Part shown: piece by piece, positions 27,461 to 35,777 of the stretch
Layout of the letters: each line of letters begins with the position of its first letter
Position numbering within the stretch: the first letter of the stretch is position 1
From: Variovorax sp. RA8
Lineage (GTDB): Bacteria > Pseudomonadota > Gammaproteobacteria > Burkholderiales > Burkholderiaceae_C
Direction: 5' to 3'
Length of the DNA stretch: 64,000 bases
Assembly (NCBI RefSeq): GCF_901827175.1
Contig: NZ_LR594663.1
Span: 364,972-428,971, forward strand
Made by a program: the position numbers and the translations under genes
The notes under the pieces: generated by a model
What the model saw: only the letters and a program-made list of their open reading frames with translations
The model's database searches: none
What the model was told of the DNA's origin: nothing

Positions 27461-28693
27461 CTAGGCAATTGAGTGGGCAGCGAGGTTGCAGTCATCCAGC
27501 TCGAGCAGATGCCCGAACAGCTGCTGCTTGGCCGTGAGATAGCCCACGTTCTCGCGCTGGGCGGCAGTCACGAGCGGAACCCGCTCGACGATGTCCAGTC
27601 CTAAGTTGGCGAGCCCTTCGTACTTGAGCGGGTTGTTCGTCATGAGCCGCATGCGGCAGATGCCGATCTGTCTCAGGATCTGCGTACCGACCGCGTAGTC
27701 ACGCTGGTCGGCGGCAAAGCCCAGCTCGATGTTGGCCTGCACGGTGTCCGCGCCCCGGTCCTGCAATGCGTAGGCGCGCAGCTTGTGCAGCAGGCCGATG
27801 CCCCGCCCTTCGTGACCTCGCAGGTACACGATGACGCCGTGGCCCTCTGCCGCCACGAGGCTCATCGCCCTCGCCAGCTGGGGGGCGCAGTCGCAGCGCA
27901 GCGATCCGAACACCTCGCCCGTGAGGCACTCCGAATGCACGCGGACCAGCGGTGTCGTGCGGGCGCCAGGCTCGCCCATCACCAGGGCCAGGTGCTCCTG
28001 CCCACCTGGCAGCTCCCTGTAGCCATGCAGCGTGAACACGCCGTACTTGGTGGGCAGGCGACAGCTGCAAACCTCCTCGACGATGGCCTCGTTCCGCTTG
28101 CGCCAAGCGATGAGGTCCGTGATGGTGACGATCAGCAGGCCGTGCTGACGGGCAAACGCTTCCAGCTGCGGTCGCCGGGCCATGCTGCCGTCGTCGTTCA
28201 CGATCTCCACCAGCACGCCGCCGGGGCGAAGGCCCGCGAGCCGGGTGAGGTCGACCGAAGCTTCGGTGTGCCCCGGCCGGACGAGCACGCCACCTTCGCG
28301 GGCACGCAAGGGGAAGACATGCCCCGGCCGGGTGAAATCGGAAGGCGCCGCCTGTGGGTCGACCAGGGCACGCAGCGTCGCCGCACGATCGGCCGCGGAT
28401 ATGCCGGTGCTGGTGCCGTGCCGCAAGTCCACGGACACGGTGTAGGCAGTACCCATGGCGTCGGAGTTCTGGGCCACCATCAGCGGCAACTGCAATGCGT
28501 CCAGCCGCTCTCCCGGCAGGCCGGCACAGATCACCCCGCTGCCGTGCCGAACCATGAACGCCAGGCGCTCGGGCGTCGCGTGCTCGGCGGCCAGGATGAG
28601 GTCGCCTTCGTTCTCGCGGTCCTCGCTGTCGACGACGACGAGCATCTCGCCGCGGGCCAGCGCAACGAGCGCCTGATCGATGGTTGCAGTCAT
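27461..28693 (-). CDS. ribBA: RibBA: DHBP synthase / GTP cyclohydrolase II
   Basis: A 410-residue bifunctional enzyme for the first committed steps of riboflavin synthesis. Residues about 1-205 are 3,4-dihydroxy-2-butanone-4-phosphate synthase (DSEDRENEGDLILAAE, HGTSTGISAADRAATLRAL). Residues about 210-405 are GTP cyclohydrolase II with the zinc cysteines in SECLTGEVFGSLRCDCAPQL, the RGHEGRGIGLLHK loop and the MRLMTNNPLKYEGL nucleotide segment. Both halves look complete. It is 8 bp from the flavin reductase gene and 30 bp from leuD-like, well inside the operon. It is probably a second ribBA that raises flavin supply for the flavin-dependent oxygenase. Confidence 0.92.
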   Translation of the reverse strand: MTATIDQALVALARGEMLVVVDSEDRENEGDLILAAEHATPERLAFMVRHGSGVICAGLPGERLDALQLPLMVAQNSDAMGTAYTVSVDLRHGTSTGISAADRAATLRALVDPQAAPSDFTRPGHVFPLRAREGGVLVRPGHTEASVDLTRLAGLRPGGVLVEIVNDDGSMARRPQLEAFARQHGLLIVTITDLIAWRKRNEAIVEEVCSCRLPTKYGVFTLHGYRELPGGQEHLALVMGEPGARTTPLVRVHSECLTGEVFGSLRCDCAPQLARAMSLVAAEGHGVIVYLRGHEGRGIGLLHKLRAYALQDRGADTVQANIELGFAADQRDYAVGTQILRQIGICRMRLMTNNPLKYEGLANLGLDIVERVPLVTAAQRENVGYLTAKQQLFGHLLELDDCNLAAHSIA

Positions 28694-28723
28694 TGCGGAC
28701 TCCTTATCTTGCAGACCAGGCGA

Positions 28724-29356
28724 TCACGCCGCCGAGGGTTCCAGGGCCAGCCGGACCCAGGGGCGGAGTTCGCGGTCTCGTCGGCACCAGGCTGCGATGT
28801 CTTCGGTGTAGCGGCGCGTCATGTCGATCTCGTCCCAGCCGTTGAGGAGGCGGATGCGCGAGACCGGATCCACTTGGAAATCGAAAGACCGCCCCTCGAG
28901 CGTGAGCTTGCAGGCCTCGAGATCCAGGTGGATCTCGACACCGCCGGGGGCCAGGAGATCGAGCACCACCTCGATGTCGGCTTGGGCGATGCGTGCCGGC
29001 AGCAAGCCGTTGTTCACCGCATTCGCCGCGAAGATGTCGCCGTGTGAAGGTGCCAGCACGCAGCGGATGCCGGCGTCCACCAGCGCATAGACCGCCGCTT
29101 CACGCGAGGATCCGCTGCCGAAATTCCGGCGCGCCGCGATGATCTTGGCGCCGTGGTTCCTTGGGTCGTTCAGCGGGAAGTCATTCCGCAGGGAACCGTC
29201 CGGCGTGCGGCGAAGGTCGTGGAACAGATACGGCGCGTAACCCGTTTCGGGCGTGCGCGCTTCCTTCATGAACCGGGCGGGCAGGACCTGGTCGGTATCG
29301 ATGTTGATCTGCGACAGTGCGCAGGCGATCGCACGCAGTTGGACAAGCGGTTCCAT
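28724..29356 (-). CDS. Aconitase-family hydratase small subunit (LeuD-like)
   Basis: A 210-residue swivel-domain subunit: NIDTDQVLPARFMKEARTPE, then ARRNFGSGSSREAAVYALVD and FAANAVNNGLLPARI. The GSGSSRE loop is the substrate-anchoring motif shared by LeuD, DmdB and maleate hydratase subunits. Its start overlaps the stop of the large subunit gene by one base, so both are made together. It would form the active site with the iron-sulfur large subunit. With no other leucine genes near, it more likely hydrates a maleate- or citraconate-like diacid than isopropylmalate. Confidence 0.84.
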   Translation of the reverse strand: MEPLVQLRAIACALSQINIDTDQVLPARFMKEARTPETGYAPYLFHDLRRTPDGSLRNDFPLNDPRNHGAKIIAARRNFGSGSSREAAVYALVDAGIRCVLAPSHGDIFAANAVNNGLLPARIAQADIEVVLDLLAPGGVEIHLDLEACKLTLEGRSFDFQVDPVSRIRLLNGWDEIDMTRRYTEDIAAWCRRDRELRPWVRLALEPSAA

Positions 29357-30822
29357 CAGACTGCTCCCGGATTCAAGTCGCGAACGTCCACGAGGTGGCC
29401 GGCCACCGCCGCCGCCGCCACCATCGCCGGCGACATGAGGTGCGTGCGCGAGCCACGCCCCTGCCGACCCTTGAAGTTGCGGTTGGTGGTGGAAGCGCAG
29501 CGCTCGCCCTGCGCCAGCACGTCGCCGTTCATGGCCACGCACATCGAGCAGCCGGAACCAGCCCACTCCAGCCCCGCGGCCGTGAAGATCCGGTCCAGGC
29601 CCTCCTGCTCGGCCTGCGTCTTCACCAGGCTCGATCCCGGCGACACCAAGCCCGGCACGCGCGCACGGCGCCCGGCGAGAACGGCTGCCGCCGAACGGAG
29701 GTCTTCGATGCGCGAGTTCGTGCACGAGCCGATGAAGACCCGGTCGACCGGTATGTCCCGGATTCGCATGCCCGGGGCGAGGCCCATATAGTCGAGGGCG
29801 TCGCGCACATGCCTGGCCTTGCTGGCGTCCGCCATGCGCTCGGGGTCAGGCACGGTGGACGTGACCGGCAATGCGTCCTCGGGCGTGGTGCCCCAGGTCA
29901 CCATGGGAACGATGTCTGCCGCGTCGAGATGGAGCTCGCGATCGAAGCTCGCGTCCGCATCGCTGGCCAGCGTGAGCCAGTCCTCGGCGGCACGGTCGAA
30001 GTCCGACCCTTGCGGCGCGAAGGGCCGGCAACGGACGTAGTCGAGCGTGGTCGCATCCGGCGCCACCATGCCGCAGCGCGCACCGCACTCGATGGACATG
30101 TTGCACAAGGTCATGCGGCCTTCCATGCTGAGTGCACGCACGGCGGCACCCGCGTATTCGATGATGTGTCCGGCCGCGCCGTCCGCGCCCAGCCGTGCAA
30201 CGATCGTCAGCACCAGGTCCTTGGCCGTGACGCCATGCGAAAGCCTGCCATCCACGGTGATGCGCAAGCGCCTGGGCGGCTTCTGCCAGAGCGTCTGTGT
30301 CATGAGCACATGGGCAACCTCCGAGGCACCGACGCCGAAGGCCCAGGCACCAAGCGCGCCATGGGTTGACGTATGGCTGTCCCCTTCCACCACCAGCGTG
30401 CCGGGCAGCGTCATGCCGAGCTCGGGTCCGACCACATGGCAGATGCCCTGCCACGGGTGGTTCATTCCATAGTGCCGGATGCCGTACTCGCCGGCGTTGG
30501 CAGCGAGCTGGTCCATCATCCTGGCCAGCTCGCCCCCGGGATCGGCGCTGGCGATGGGGATCACGCGTCCGCGCGTCGGCGCATAGTGGTCGGCGATGGC
30601 CACCGTGAGGTCGGGCCTCGCGACCGTCTCACCCTTGGCGCGCATCTTGTTGAAGGCGTGGAACGAGCCTTCCTGCAGATAGTGCCTGTCGACCCATACG
30701 AGACTGGCGCCGTCCTCGCGCGTGGCGATCACATGCGCGTCCCACAGCTTCTCGAAGAGGCTGCGCGGCCTGGACGCGTCTTGCCTCATGCGGCCGGGCT
30801 CCTGGGCGAGAAGGTCATTCAT
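29356..30822 (-). CDS. Aconitase-family hydratase large subunit (LeuC-like)
   Basis: A 488-residue subunit that should carry a [4Fe-4S] cluster on Cys367 (IGSCTNSR), Cys425 and Cys428 (GSGCSMC). Other signatures are VEGDSHTSTHGALGAWAFGV and CNMSIECGARCGMVAPD. The family includes LeuC, maleate hydratase and the 2,3-dimethylmalate dehydratase DmdA of nicotinate fermentation. The ATG at 30822 overlaps the upstream lyase gene by 8 bp, linking hydration directly to carbon-carbon cleavage. The position next to an isocitrate-lyase-family enzyme parallels the DmdAB plus dimethylmalate-lyase pair. Exact substrate not determinable. Confidence 0.85.
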   Translation of the reverse strand: MNDLLAQEPGRMRQDASRPRSLFEKLWDAHVIATREDGASLVWVDRHYLQEGSFHAFNKMRAKGETVARPDLTVAIADHYAPTRGRVIPIASADPGGELARMMDQLAANAGEYGIRHYGMNHPWQGICHVVGPELGMTLPGTLVVEGDSHTSTHGALGAWAFGVGASEVAHVLMTQTLWQKPPRRLRITVDGRLSHGVTAKDLVLTIVARLGADGAAGHIIEYAGAAVRALSMEGRMTLCNMSIECGARCGMVAPDATTLDYVRCRPFAPQGSDFDRAAEDWLTLASDADASFDRELHLDAADIVPMVTWGTTPEDALPVTSTVPDPERMADASKARHVRDALDYMGLAPGMRIRDIPVDRVFIGSCTNSRIEDLRSAAAVLAGRRARVPGLVSPGSSLVKTQAEQEGLDRIFTAAGLEWAGSGCSMCVAMNGDVLAQGERCASTTNRNFKGRQGRGSRTHLMSPAMVAAAAVAGHLVDVRDLNPGAV

Positions 30823-31678
30823 AGCTGCGGGCGAGCGCCAGGAGTTCCGGCGTCCCGATGAGATCGTTGAAGGCGTTGAAGTCGAGCATCTGCTCCTGCT
30901 TGGGGAGCGTCGTGCCATGCTGCTTGAGGCTGGCGTAGTAACCCTGCAGCTGGCGGGCGGCGAAGCGCACGGTGCCGCCGGGAAAGATCACCACGCGGTA
31001 GCCGCGCTCGCTCAGTTCCGGGACGCTCTGGACCGGTGTCTTGCCACCCTCCACCATGTTCGCGAGCATCGGGATGCGCGCGGAGAAGATGCCGCAGAGG
31101 CGGTCCATGTCCGCAGGGGACCGCGGTGCTTCGATGAAGAGTGCATCGACGCCCGTCTCCAGGTACGCATCGGCGCGCTCGATGGCGGCCTCCAGGCCTT
31201 CCACGGCGATGGCATCCGTGCGGGCCATCACCAGCATTCCGCTCTGACGCGCGTCCAGCGCGGCGCGCAGCTTGCCGCACATCTCGGACTTCGAGACCAG
31301 CGTCTTGTTCTCGAGGTGTCCGCATCGCTTGGGGAAGGTCTGGTCCTCGAGCTGGATCATGGCCGCGCCCGCACGCTCGAAATCCCGGACCGTGCGCTGC
31401 GTGTTCAACGCGTTGCCGAACCCGGTATCGCCGTCCACGATGAGGGGTGTCCGGACACGGTCCGTGATCCGCGCGCAGGTGTCGACGGCTTCCTTGGCTG
31501 TCGTGAGCCCCACGTCGGACCGGCCGAACTGCGTGTACGCCACGGCGCCTCCGGAGAGATAGAGCGCTTCATGGCCCGACTGCTCGGCCAGCAAGGCCGT
31601 GAGGGCGTCGTACACGCCGGGGGCCAGCACGGCCGGGCCGCGTTGCAGGCGCTGCTTGAGGGTGGAGCCAGAAGTCAT
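30815..31678 (-). CDS. Isocitrate lyase/PEP mutase family lyase
   Basis: A 287-residue TIM-barrel enzyme. The metal site is in DGDTGFGN (Asp82, Asp84), and the catalytic loop KRCGH at residues 117-121 carries the Cys119 expected of carbon-carbon lyases such as methylisocitrate lyase and 2,3-dimethylmalate lyase, in contrast to PEP mutases. Other family blocks are YLSGGAVAYTQFGRSDVGLT, VARTDA-like MARTDAIAVEGLEAAI and IFPGGTVRFAARQLQGYY. It overlaps the hydratase large subunit by 8 bp. The likely reaction is retro-aldol cleavage of a 2-hydroxy diacid made by the hydratase, giving pyruvate (or another 2-oxoacid) and a short acid. Confidence 0.85.
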   Translation of the reverse strand: MTSGSTLKQRLQRGPAVLAPGVYDALTALLAEQSGHEALYLSGGAVAYTQFGRSDVGLTTAKEAVDTCARITDRVRTPLIVDGDTGFGNALNTQRTVRDFERAGAAMIQLEDQTFPKRCGHLENKTLVSKSEMCGKLRAALDARQSGMLVMARTDAIAVEGLEAAIERADAYLETGVDALFIEAPRSPADMDRLCGIFSARIPMLANMVEGGKTPVQSVPELSERGYRVVIFPGGTVRFAARQLQGYYASLKQHGTTLPKQEQMLDFNAFNDLIGTPELLALARSYE

Positions 31679-31825
31679 TCAATCCTCACGGTGGCTTGTT
31701 GTGGACGGGATTTCGTTCGTGTACCAAGGCGTCGGTCACTCAGCCGGCAAAGCGCCGCCCCACCCGCCGGCGCGGCGGGTGACTTCGCGCTTCGCCGCAG
31801 CACTGCGCGGCGGCGGCTCGTTGGT

Positions 31826-32401
31826 TCAGTCGATGCTGGAGAGTTCCGAAATCGCAATCACGCGCGAGATGGCACGCAGCAGCGCGATGGACGAGTCATG
31901 CTCCTCCTGGTTCGCCGCGGCGCAGGCATCCTCGACGACCACGACGCGGTAGTCGCGGTCGTGCGCGTCGCGTACGAGGCTCTGCACGGCCCATGCAGTG
32001 CTCACGCCGGCGACCACCAGCTGCTTGACCTCCTGCGCACGCAGCGCCGCTTCGAGCGGCGTGCCATAGAAGGCATTGATGCGCGGCTTCTCGATGACCA
32101 GGTCCGCTAGGCCTGCGTTCAGATTCGGGTGGAACTCGGTGCCCGGTCCTCCGATCGCGAGCGCCCCGTAGTCCTTGGCCTTGCCGAACATGGGCGAGAA
32201 CGCGGGCGCCTCGTGGTAGCCGGGCCTGAACCCCACCTTCACCAGCACCCGCAACCAGTCCTTGGCCTTGGCATGCGCCAGGAGGGTGTTGGCATGCTTA
32301 ATCACCTGGCGTTTGGCGGCGTGCTCGGCGGAGCGCGCGATCTTTCCACTCGGGTGCATGATGTCGACGATGAAGTCGAGTCCGATGAATGCAGTTTTCA
32401 C
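31826..32401 (-). CDS. Isochorismatase-fold hydrolase lacking the nucleophilic cysteine
   Basis: A 191-residue protein of the isochorismatase-like fold. Asp9 (GLDFIVD) and Lys105 (IEKPR) of the usual Asp-Lys-Cys triad are in place. The third position in AGVSTAWAVQS is Ala138, where amidase members such as RutB, maleamate amidohydrolase and carbamoylsarcosinase carry Cys. The only nearby cysteine, Cys160 in VVEDACAAA, is on the following strand. True isochorismatases also lack the cysteine. It could therefore hydrolyse a non-amide bond, use another mechanism or be a binding protein. It is 147 bp from the lyase gene and 46 bp from the SDR, inside the operon. Confidence 0.8.
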   Translation of the reverse strand: MKTAFIGLDFIVDIMHPSGKIARSAEHAAKRQVIKHANTLLAHAKAKDWLRVLVKVGFRPGYHEAPAFSPMFGKAKDYGALAIGGPGTEFHPNLNAGLADLVIEKPRINAFYGTPLEAALRAQEVKQLVVAGVSTAWAVQSLVRDAHDRDYRVVVVEDACAAANQEEHDSSIALLRAISRVIAISELSSID

Positions 32402-32447
32402 ATGAGTTCCAGGTCAATGATGTTCGGGGGGATGATCGGTGGCGTGG

Positions 32448-33221
32448 TCACGGCTTGCCGCCGTCCACGTTGAGCTCCATGCCGGTCATGAAGGAGGCTT
32501 CGTCGCTGGCCAGGAAAAGCACGACCGCGGCGATTTCCTCCGGGCGTCCGAGCCGTTGCAGTGCCCGGACCGAAGCGAGGTCATCGAAGACCTTCGCCTG
32601 CGCTTGCGCATCCAGGCGTTCCACGAACTTGCGCGGCATGGGCGTGTCGACAGGCCCGGGGCAGATCACGTTGAAGCGTATCGGCGCGAATTCCTGCGCA
32701 GCGGCTTTCGTGAGGGCATTGACCGCTGCCTTCGATGCGCTGTACGCGCCCAGGTTCTTGAGCGGTCTCAATGCGGCGCCCGAAGAGATGTTCACGACGG
32801 AGCCCGACCGCCTGTCGATCAGCGGCAGGGCACCCCGGATCATCAGGAACGTGCCGCGGCCATTCACGGCGGCGAGCCGGTCCCATTCGGCCACCGTCGT
32901 TTCGACCAGCGGCTTGCCGAGAATGATGCCCGCGTTGTTCACGAGGATGTCGAGCGCGACCGATTCCTTCGAGAGTTCCCGATAGAAGCTGTCCACCTCC
33001 TGCTCCAACGAGATGTCGAGCTTGCGGTACTTCACTTCGGGGCTGATCGCGTGCAGTGCTTGGACGGCGTCCGAAGCGGCGTCCGCGAGATCCACGGCGA
33101 TCACCTTCGCACCCTCGCGGGTGAAAGTGCGGATGATTTCCAGGCCGATTCCACCCGTGGCGCCGCTGACGATCGCGGTCTTTCCCGCGAGACGCGGCGA
33201 CGGTTGATGCTGTGTATTCAT
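32448..33221 (-). CDS. Short-chain dehydrogenase/reductase
   Basis: A 257-residue classical SDR: KTAIVSGATGGIGLEIIRTF for cofactor binding, DILVNNAGIILGKP, Ser in VVNISSGAAL, the catalytic YSASKAAVNALTK and a terminal SFMTGMELNVDGGKP. The Asp at the end of the second strand (VIAVDLAD) favours NAD over NADP. The start at MNTQHQ is used rather than one four codons upstream. It lies 15 bp after the flavin monooxygenase gene, and would oxidise a hydroxyl or reduce a keto group of the pathway intermediate. Confidence 0.86.
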   Translation of the reverse strand: MNTQHQPSPRLAGKTAIVSGATGGIGLEIIRTFTREGAKVIAVDLADAASDAVQALHAISPEVKYRKLDISLEQEVDSFYRELSKESVALDILVNNAGIILGKPLVETTVAEWDRLAAVNGRGTFLMIRGALPLIDRRSGSVVNISSGAALRPLKNLGAYSASKAAVNALTKAAAQEFAPIRFNVICPGPVDTPMPRKFVERLDAQAQAKVFDDLASVRALQRLGRPEEIAAVVLFLASDEASFMTGMELNVDGGKP

Positions 33222-33236
33222 CGGGTCCTCCAAAGC

Positions 33237-34349
33237 TCAGTGACGCAGGCCCGCTTCGCGCAGCAGCGGCATGATCTTCTGGTCGAAGTAATCGAGTTCC
33301 TTCACGTAGTCCAGGAAGTACAGCACCACGCCTTGCAGGCCTTGTTCAGAGTAGACCTGCAGCTGCTCCACGATCTGTCGCGGTGTGCCGATGAGCGCGT
33401 TGGTGCCATAGCCTGCAACGAACTTCTCCTGGGACTTCGCGAGGCGTTCGTTGAACGACTGGCTTTCGATGCCGAGCACGGCCATCATGTTCTTAGCGGC
33501 CACCCAGTCGCCGTGCTCCAGGATGGATTGGTAGACGGCGTGCGCCTCGTCCTCCGAGTCCCGGGCGATGACCAATGCGGAAGCGCAGACGCCGACATTG
33601 CGGTGGTACTTGGACCTGGCGATGTCCTTCACCGCCATGAACTTCTTGATGTTCTCCACCTTGTCGACGCTTGCGAACGCAAAGTCGACGTTCTTGGCGG
33701 CGAAGTCCATGCCTGCGCCCGAGGTCCCTGCATTGATGAGACACGGTCGCTGCTGCAGGGGCTTGGGGTCGCCTTGCACGCCCTTGAGCTGGAAAAACTG
33801 ACCTTCATGGTCGAACGGTTCATCGGTGCTCCAGATGCGCTGCACGATGTCCAGCCACTCGTCGCCATAGGCATAGCGCAGATCGTGCTCACGCATCGAT
33901 CCGCCGAACATCTCCATCTCGGGTCGGAACCATCCCATGACCAGATTGATGCCGAAGCGCCCGCCGGAGATGTGGTCGATGGTGGCGGCCTGCTTGGCTG
34001 CGACGACCGGGTGCACCGTGGAGACGTGCGACGTCGCGAAGACCCCGATGTTCTTCGTCGCCTGCGCCATCGCCGCGGCGAAGGTGTAGGTCTCGAAGGA
34101 GGTGCCGTTGAAGTTGGTCTTGCCGCCGAAGCCCCGCCAGCGCCCCAGCGGCAGCGCGATCTCGAACCCCATCTGGTCGGCCTTCGTGACGATCTGCAGG
34201 GCCTGCTGCCACGTCATCTCGAAGGTGGTGGGCGCCTCGCTGATGATCAGGCCGTTGCTGCAGTTCATCCCGAAGACGCCCAGCTTCAGTTTCTGGTCGT
34301 TCATCAGCGGATGGATGCGGGGTGCTGCGTGCGCTTGGCTGTTGCTCAT
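33237..34349 (-). CDS. RutA-like LLM flavin-dependent monooxygenase
   Basis: A 370-residue bacterial-luciferase-type TIM barrel. It shares blocks with RutA (pyrimidine monooxygenase): GVFGMNCSNGLIISEAPTTF, GRWRGFGGKTNFNGTSFETY, HPVVAAKQAATIDHISGGRF and GINLVMGWFRPEMEMFG. RutA and relatives DszA and HcbA1 use reduced FMN, often through a flavin-N5 oxygen adduct, to break amide, C-S or C-Cl bonds. This one would be fed by the fused flavin reductase of the same operon. There is no RutC, RutD or RutE homologue nearby, so it is not the uracil pathway. The ATG at 34349 follows GGAG. Confidence 0.86.
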   Translation of the reverse strand: MSNSQAHAAPRIHPLMNDQKLKLGVFGMNCSNGLIISEAPTTFEMTWQQALQIVTKADQMGFEIALPLGRWRGFGGKTNFNGTSFETYTFAAAMAQATKNIGVFATSHVSTVHPVVAAKQAATIDHISGGRFGINLVMGWFRPEMEMFGGSMREHDLRYAYGDEWLDIVQRIWSTDEPFDHEGQFFQLKGVQGDPKPLQQRPCLINAGTSGAGMDFAAKNVDFAFASVDKVENIKKFMAVKDIARSKYHRNVGVCASALVIARDSEDEAHAVYQSILEHGDWVAAKNMMAVLGIESQSFNERLAKSQEKFVAGYGTNALIGTPRQIVEQLQVYSEQGLQGVVLYFLDYVKELDYFDQKIMPLLREAGLRH

Positions 34350-34381
34350 TGTTTGCTCCAGGTTTGAAGGGGGCGCGCCAG

Positions 34382-35722
34382 TCACATGGCGCGTTGGCGG
34401 GCCGAGACGGCCCGCCTCAGCATGACAAGGCCGACGGTTCCGACGACGATTACGGTCACGCCGTAGACCACGATCGGCCAGGTCTGGTTGTCGAAGGTCT
34501 TCAGCAAGCTCAGGGCGATCATCGGCGTGAATGCACCCCCCAGCAGCACGCCGAGATTCGCACCCAGCGAGACGCCGGAGAACCGCACCTCGGGCCCGAA
34601 TGACTCCACCAGGAGCGCGGCGGTGGGCCCGTAGAACGCCGAGTTCAGCGCCAGCGCGGCGGTGACCGCGATGGTGATCAGCGTCATATTCCCGGTCTGC
34701 AGGAGCCCGAAGAACTGGCTCAGCATGACCACGAGACCCAGTGCACCGAACAGCATCACGGGCATCCGGCCCAGCTTGTCCGACAAGGCGCCGAAGGCGA
34801 CCAGCGCGAAGATCTGGACGAAGGATGCGATGGCCACGGTCGTCATCATGTGGGGCAGCGGCACTTTCAGTGTGCCGACGCAATACTGCACCGCAAACAC
34901 GATCACCAGGTAGTAGATGCACTGGCTGACGGCGAACACCGCGGCAGAGCAGGCCACCTCACGCGGGTAGGTCCGGATGGCGACCAGCAGCGGCTTGCGC
35001 GGCGGGCCGCTCCTGGCGACTGCCGCCTTGTATTCAGGCGTCTCGATGGTCTGATTGCGCACCCACAGGCCCAGCGCCAGCACCACGATGGCGAAGAGGA
35101 ACGGCAGGCGCCAGCCCCACGCCATGTAGTCCGACCCGGTGAGGGCGGCGGCCAGCTTCAGCATGCCGGTCGCGAGCAGCAGTCCCAGCGGCACCGCGGC
35201 CTGCGGCAGCGACCCGATCAGGCCGCGACGATGCACCGGTGCGTGCTCCACCGACATCAGCACCGCCCCGCCCCACTCGCCTCCGTACGCAATGCCCTGG
35301 AGGAGCCGCAGGACGACCAGGATCACGGGCGCCGCCAGACCGATCTGCGCATAGGTCGGCAGCAGACCGATGCAGACGGTGGAGATGCCGATCATCATCA
35401 ATGACAGGAGCATCAGCGGCTTGCGGCCGATCCTGTCGCCGTAGTGGCCGAAGAGCATCCCACCCAACGGCCGGGCCACGAAGCCCACGGCCAGGGTTGC
35501 GGCGGCAAGCATCGTCCCCAGGAACGGATCGGACGCGGGAAAGAATAGCGGCGCAAGGACGACCGTGGCCACGCTCGCGTACAGGAGGAAGTCATAGCTC
35601 TCCAGGACCATGCCGAAGAAGCTTCCTGCGATGGAACGCCGGGATGCTGCCGAGGTTGGCTGGGCACTCGGGGCCGACGGCGCGATGGTCGCACCATGGG
35701 TCAGCGGCACAGATGGGTTCAT
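34382..35722 (-). CDS. MFS transporter, metabolite:H+ symporter type
   Basis: A 446-residue permease with about twelve helices. Motif A appears in both halves (GHYGDRIGRKPLM and GALSDKLGRMPVM), and the segment LRLLQGIAYGGEWGGAVLMS is typical of the MHS group (ShiA, KgtP, ProP), which imports organic acids and aromatic acids with protons. It is the first gene of the minus-strand operon, 56 bp downstream of a 32-bp palindrome, so it is probably the induced uptake route for the substrate handled by the next genes. Confidence 0.88.
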   Translation of the reverse strand: MNPSVPLTHGATIAPSAPSAQPTSAASRRSIAGSFFGMVLESYDFLLYASVATVVLAPLFFPASDPFLGTMLAAATLAVGFVARPLGGMLFGHYGDRIGRKPLMLLSLMMIGISTVCIGLLPTYAQIGLAAPVILVVLRLLQGIAYGGEWGGAVLMSVEHAPVHRRGLIGSLPQAAVPLGLLLATGMLKLAAALTGSDYMAWGWRLPFLFAIVVLALGLWVRNQTIETPEYKAAVARSGPPRKPLLVAIRTYPREVACSAAVFAVSQCIYYLVIVFAVQYCVGTLKVPLPHMMTTVAIASFVQIFALVAFGALSDKLGRMPVMLFGALGLVVMLSQFFGLLQTGNMTLITIAVTAALALNSAFYGPTAALLVESFGPEVRFSGVSLGANLGVLLGGAFTPMIALSLLKTFDNQTWPIVVYGVTVIVVGTVGLVMLRRAVSARQRAM

Positions 35723-35777
35723 GAAGTAGCTCGGTTGGACGGAGGGGGCGACGTCGGTTCGTCGCTGCGACGAACCA

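Noticed and set aside
28724..30822. Leucine biosynthesis leuCD
   Set aside because: No leuA or leuB nearby and tight coupling to an isocitrate-lyase-family enzyme; a catabolic hydratase is more likely.
24375..35722. Canonical rut (uracil) operon
   Set aside because: Only RutA-like and flavin reductase components are present; no RutC, RutD, RutE or RutG, and LeuCD-like, lyase and RibBA genes do not belong to it.
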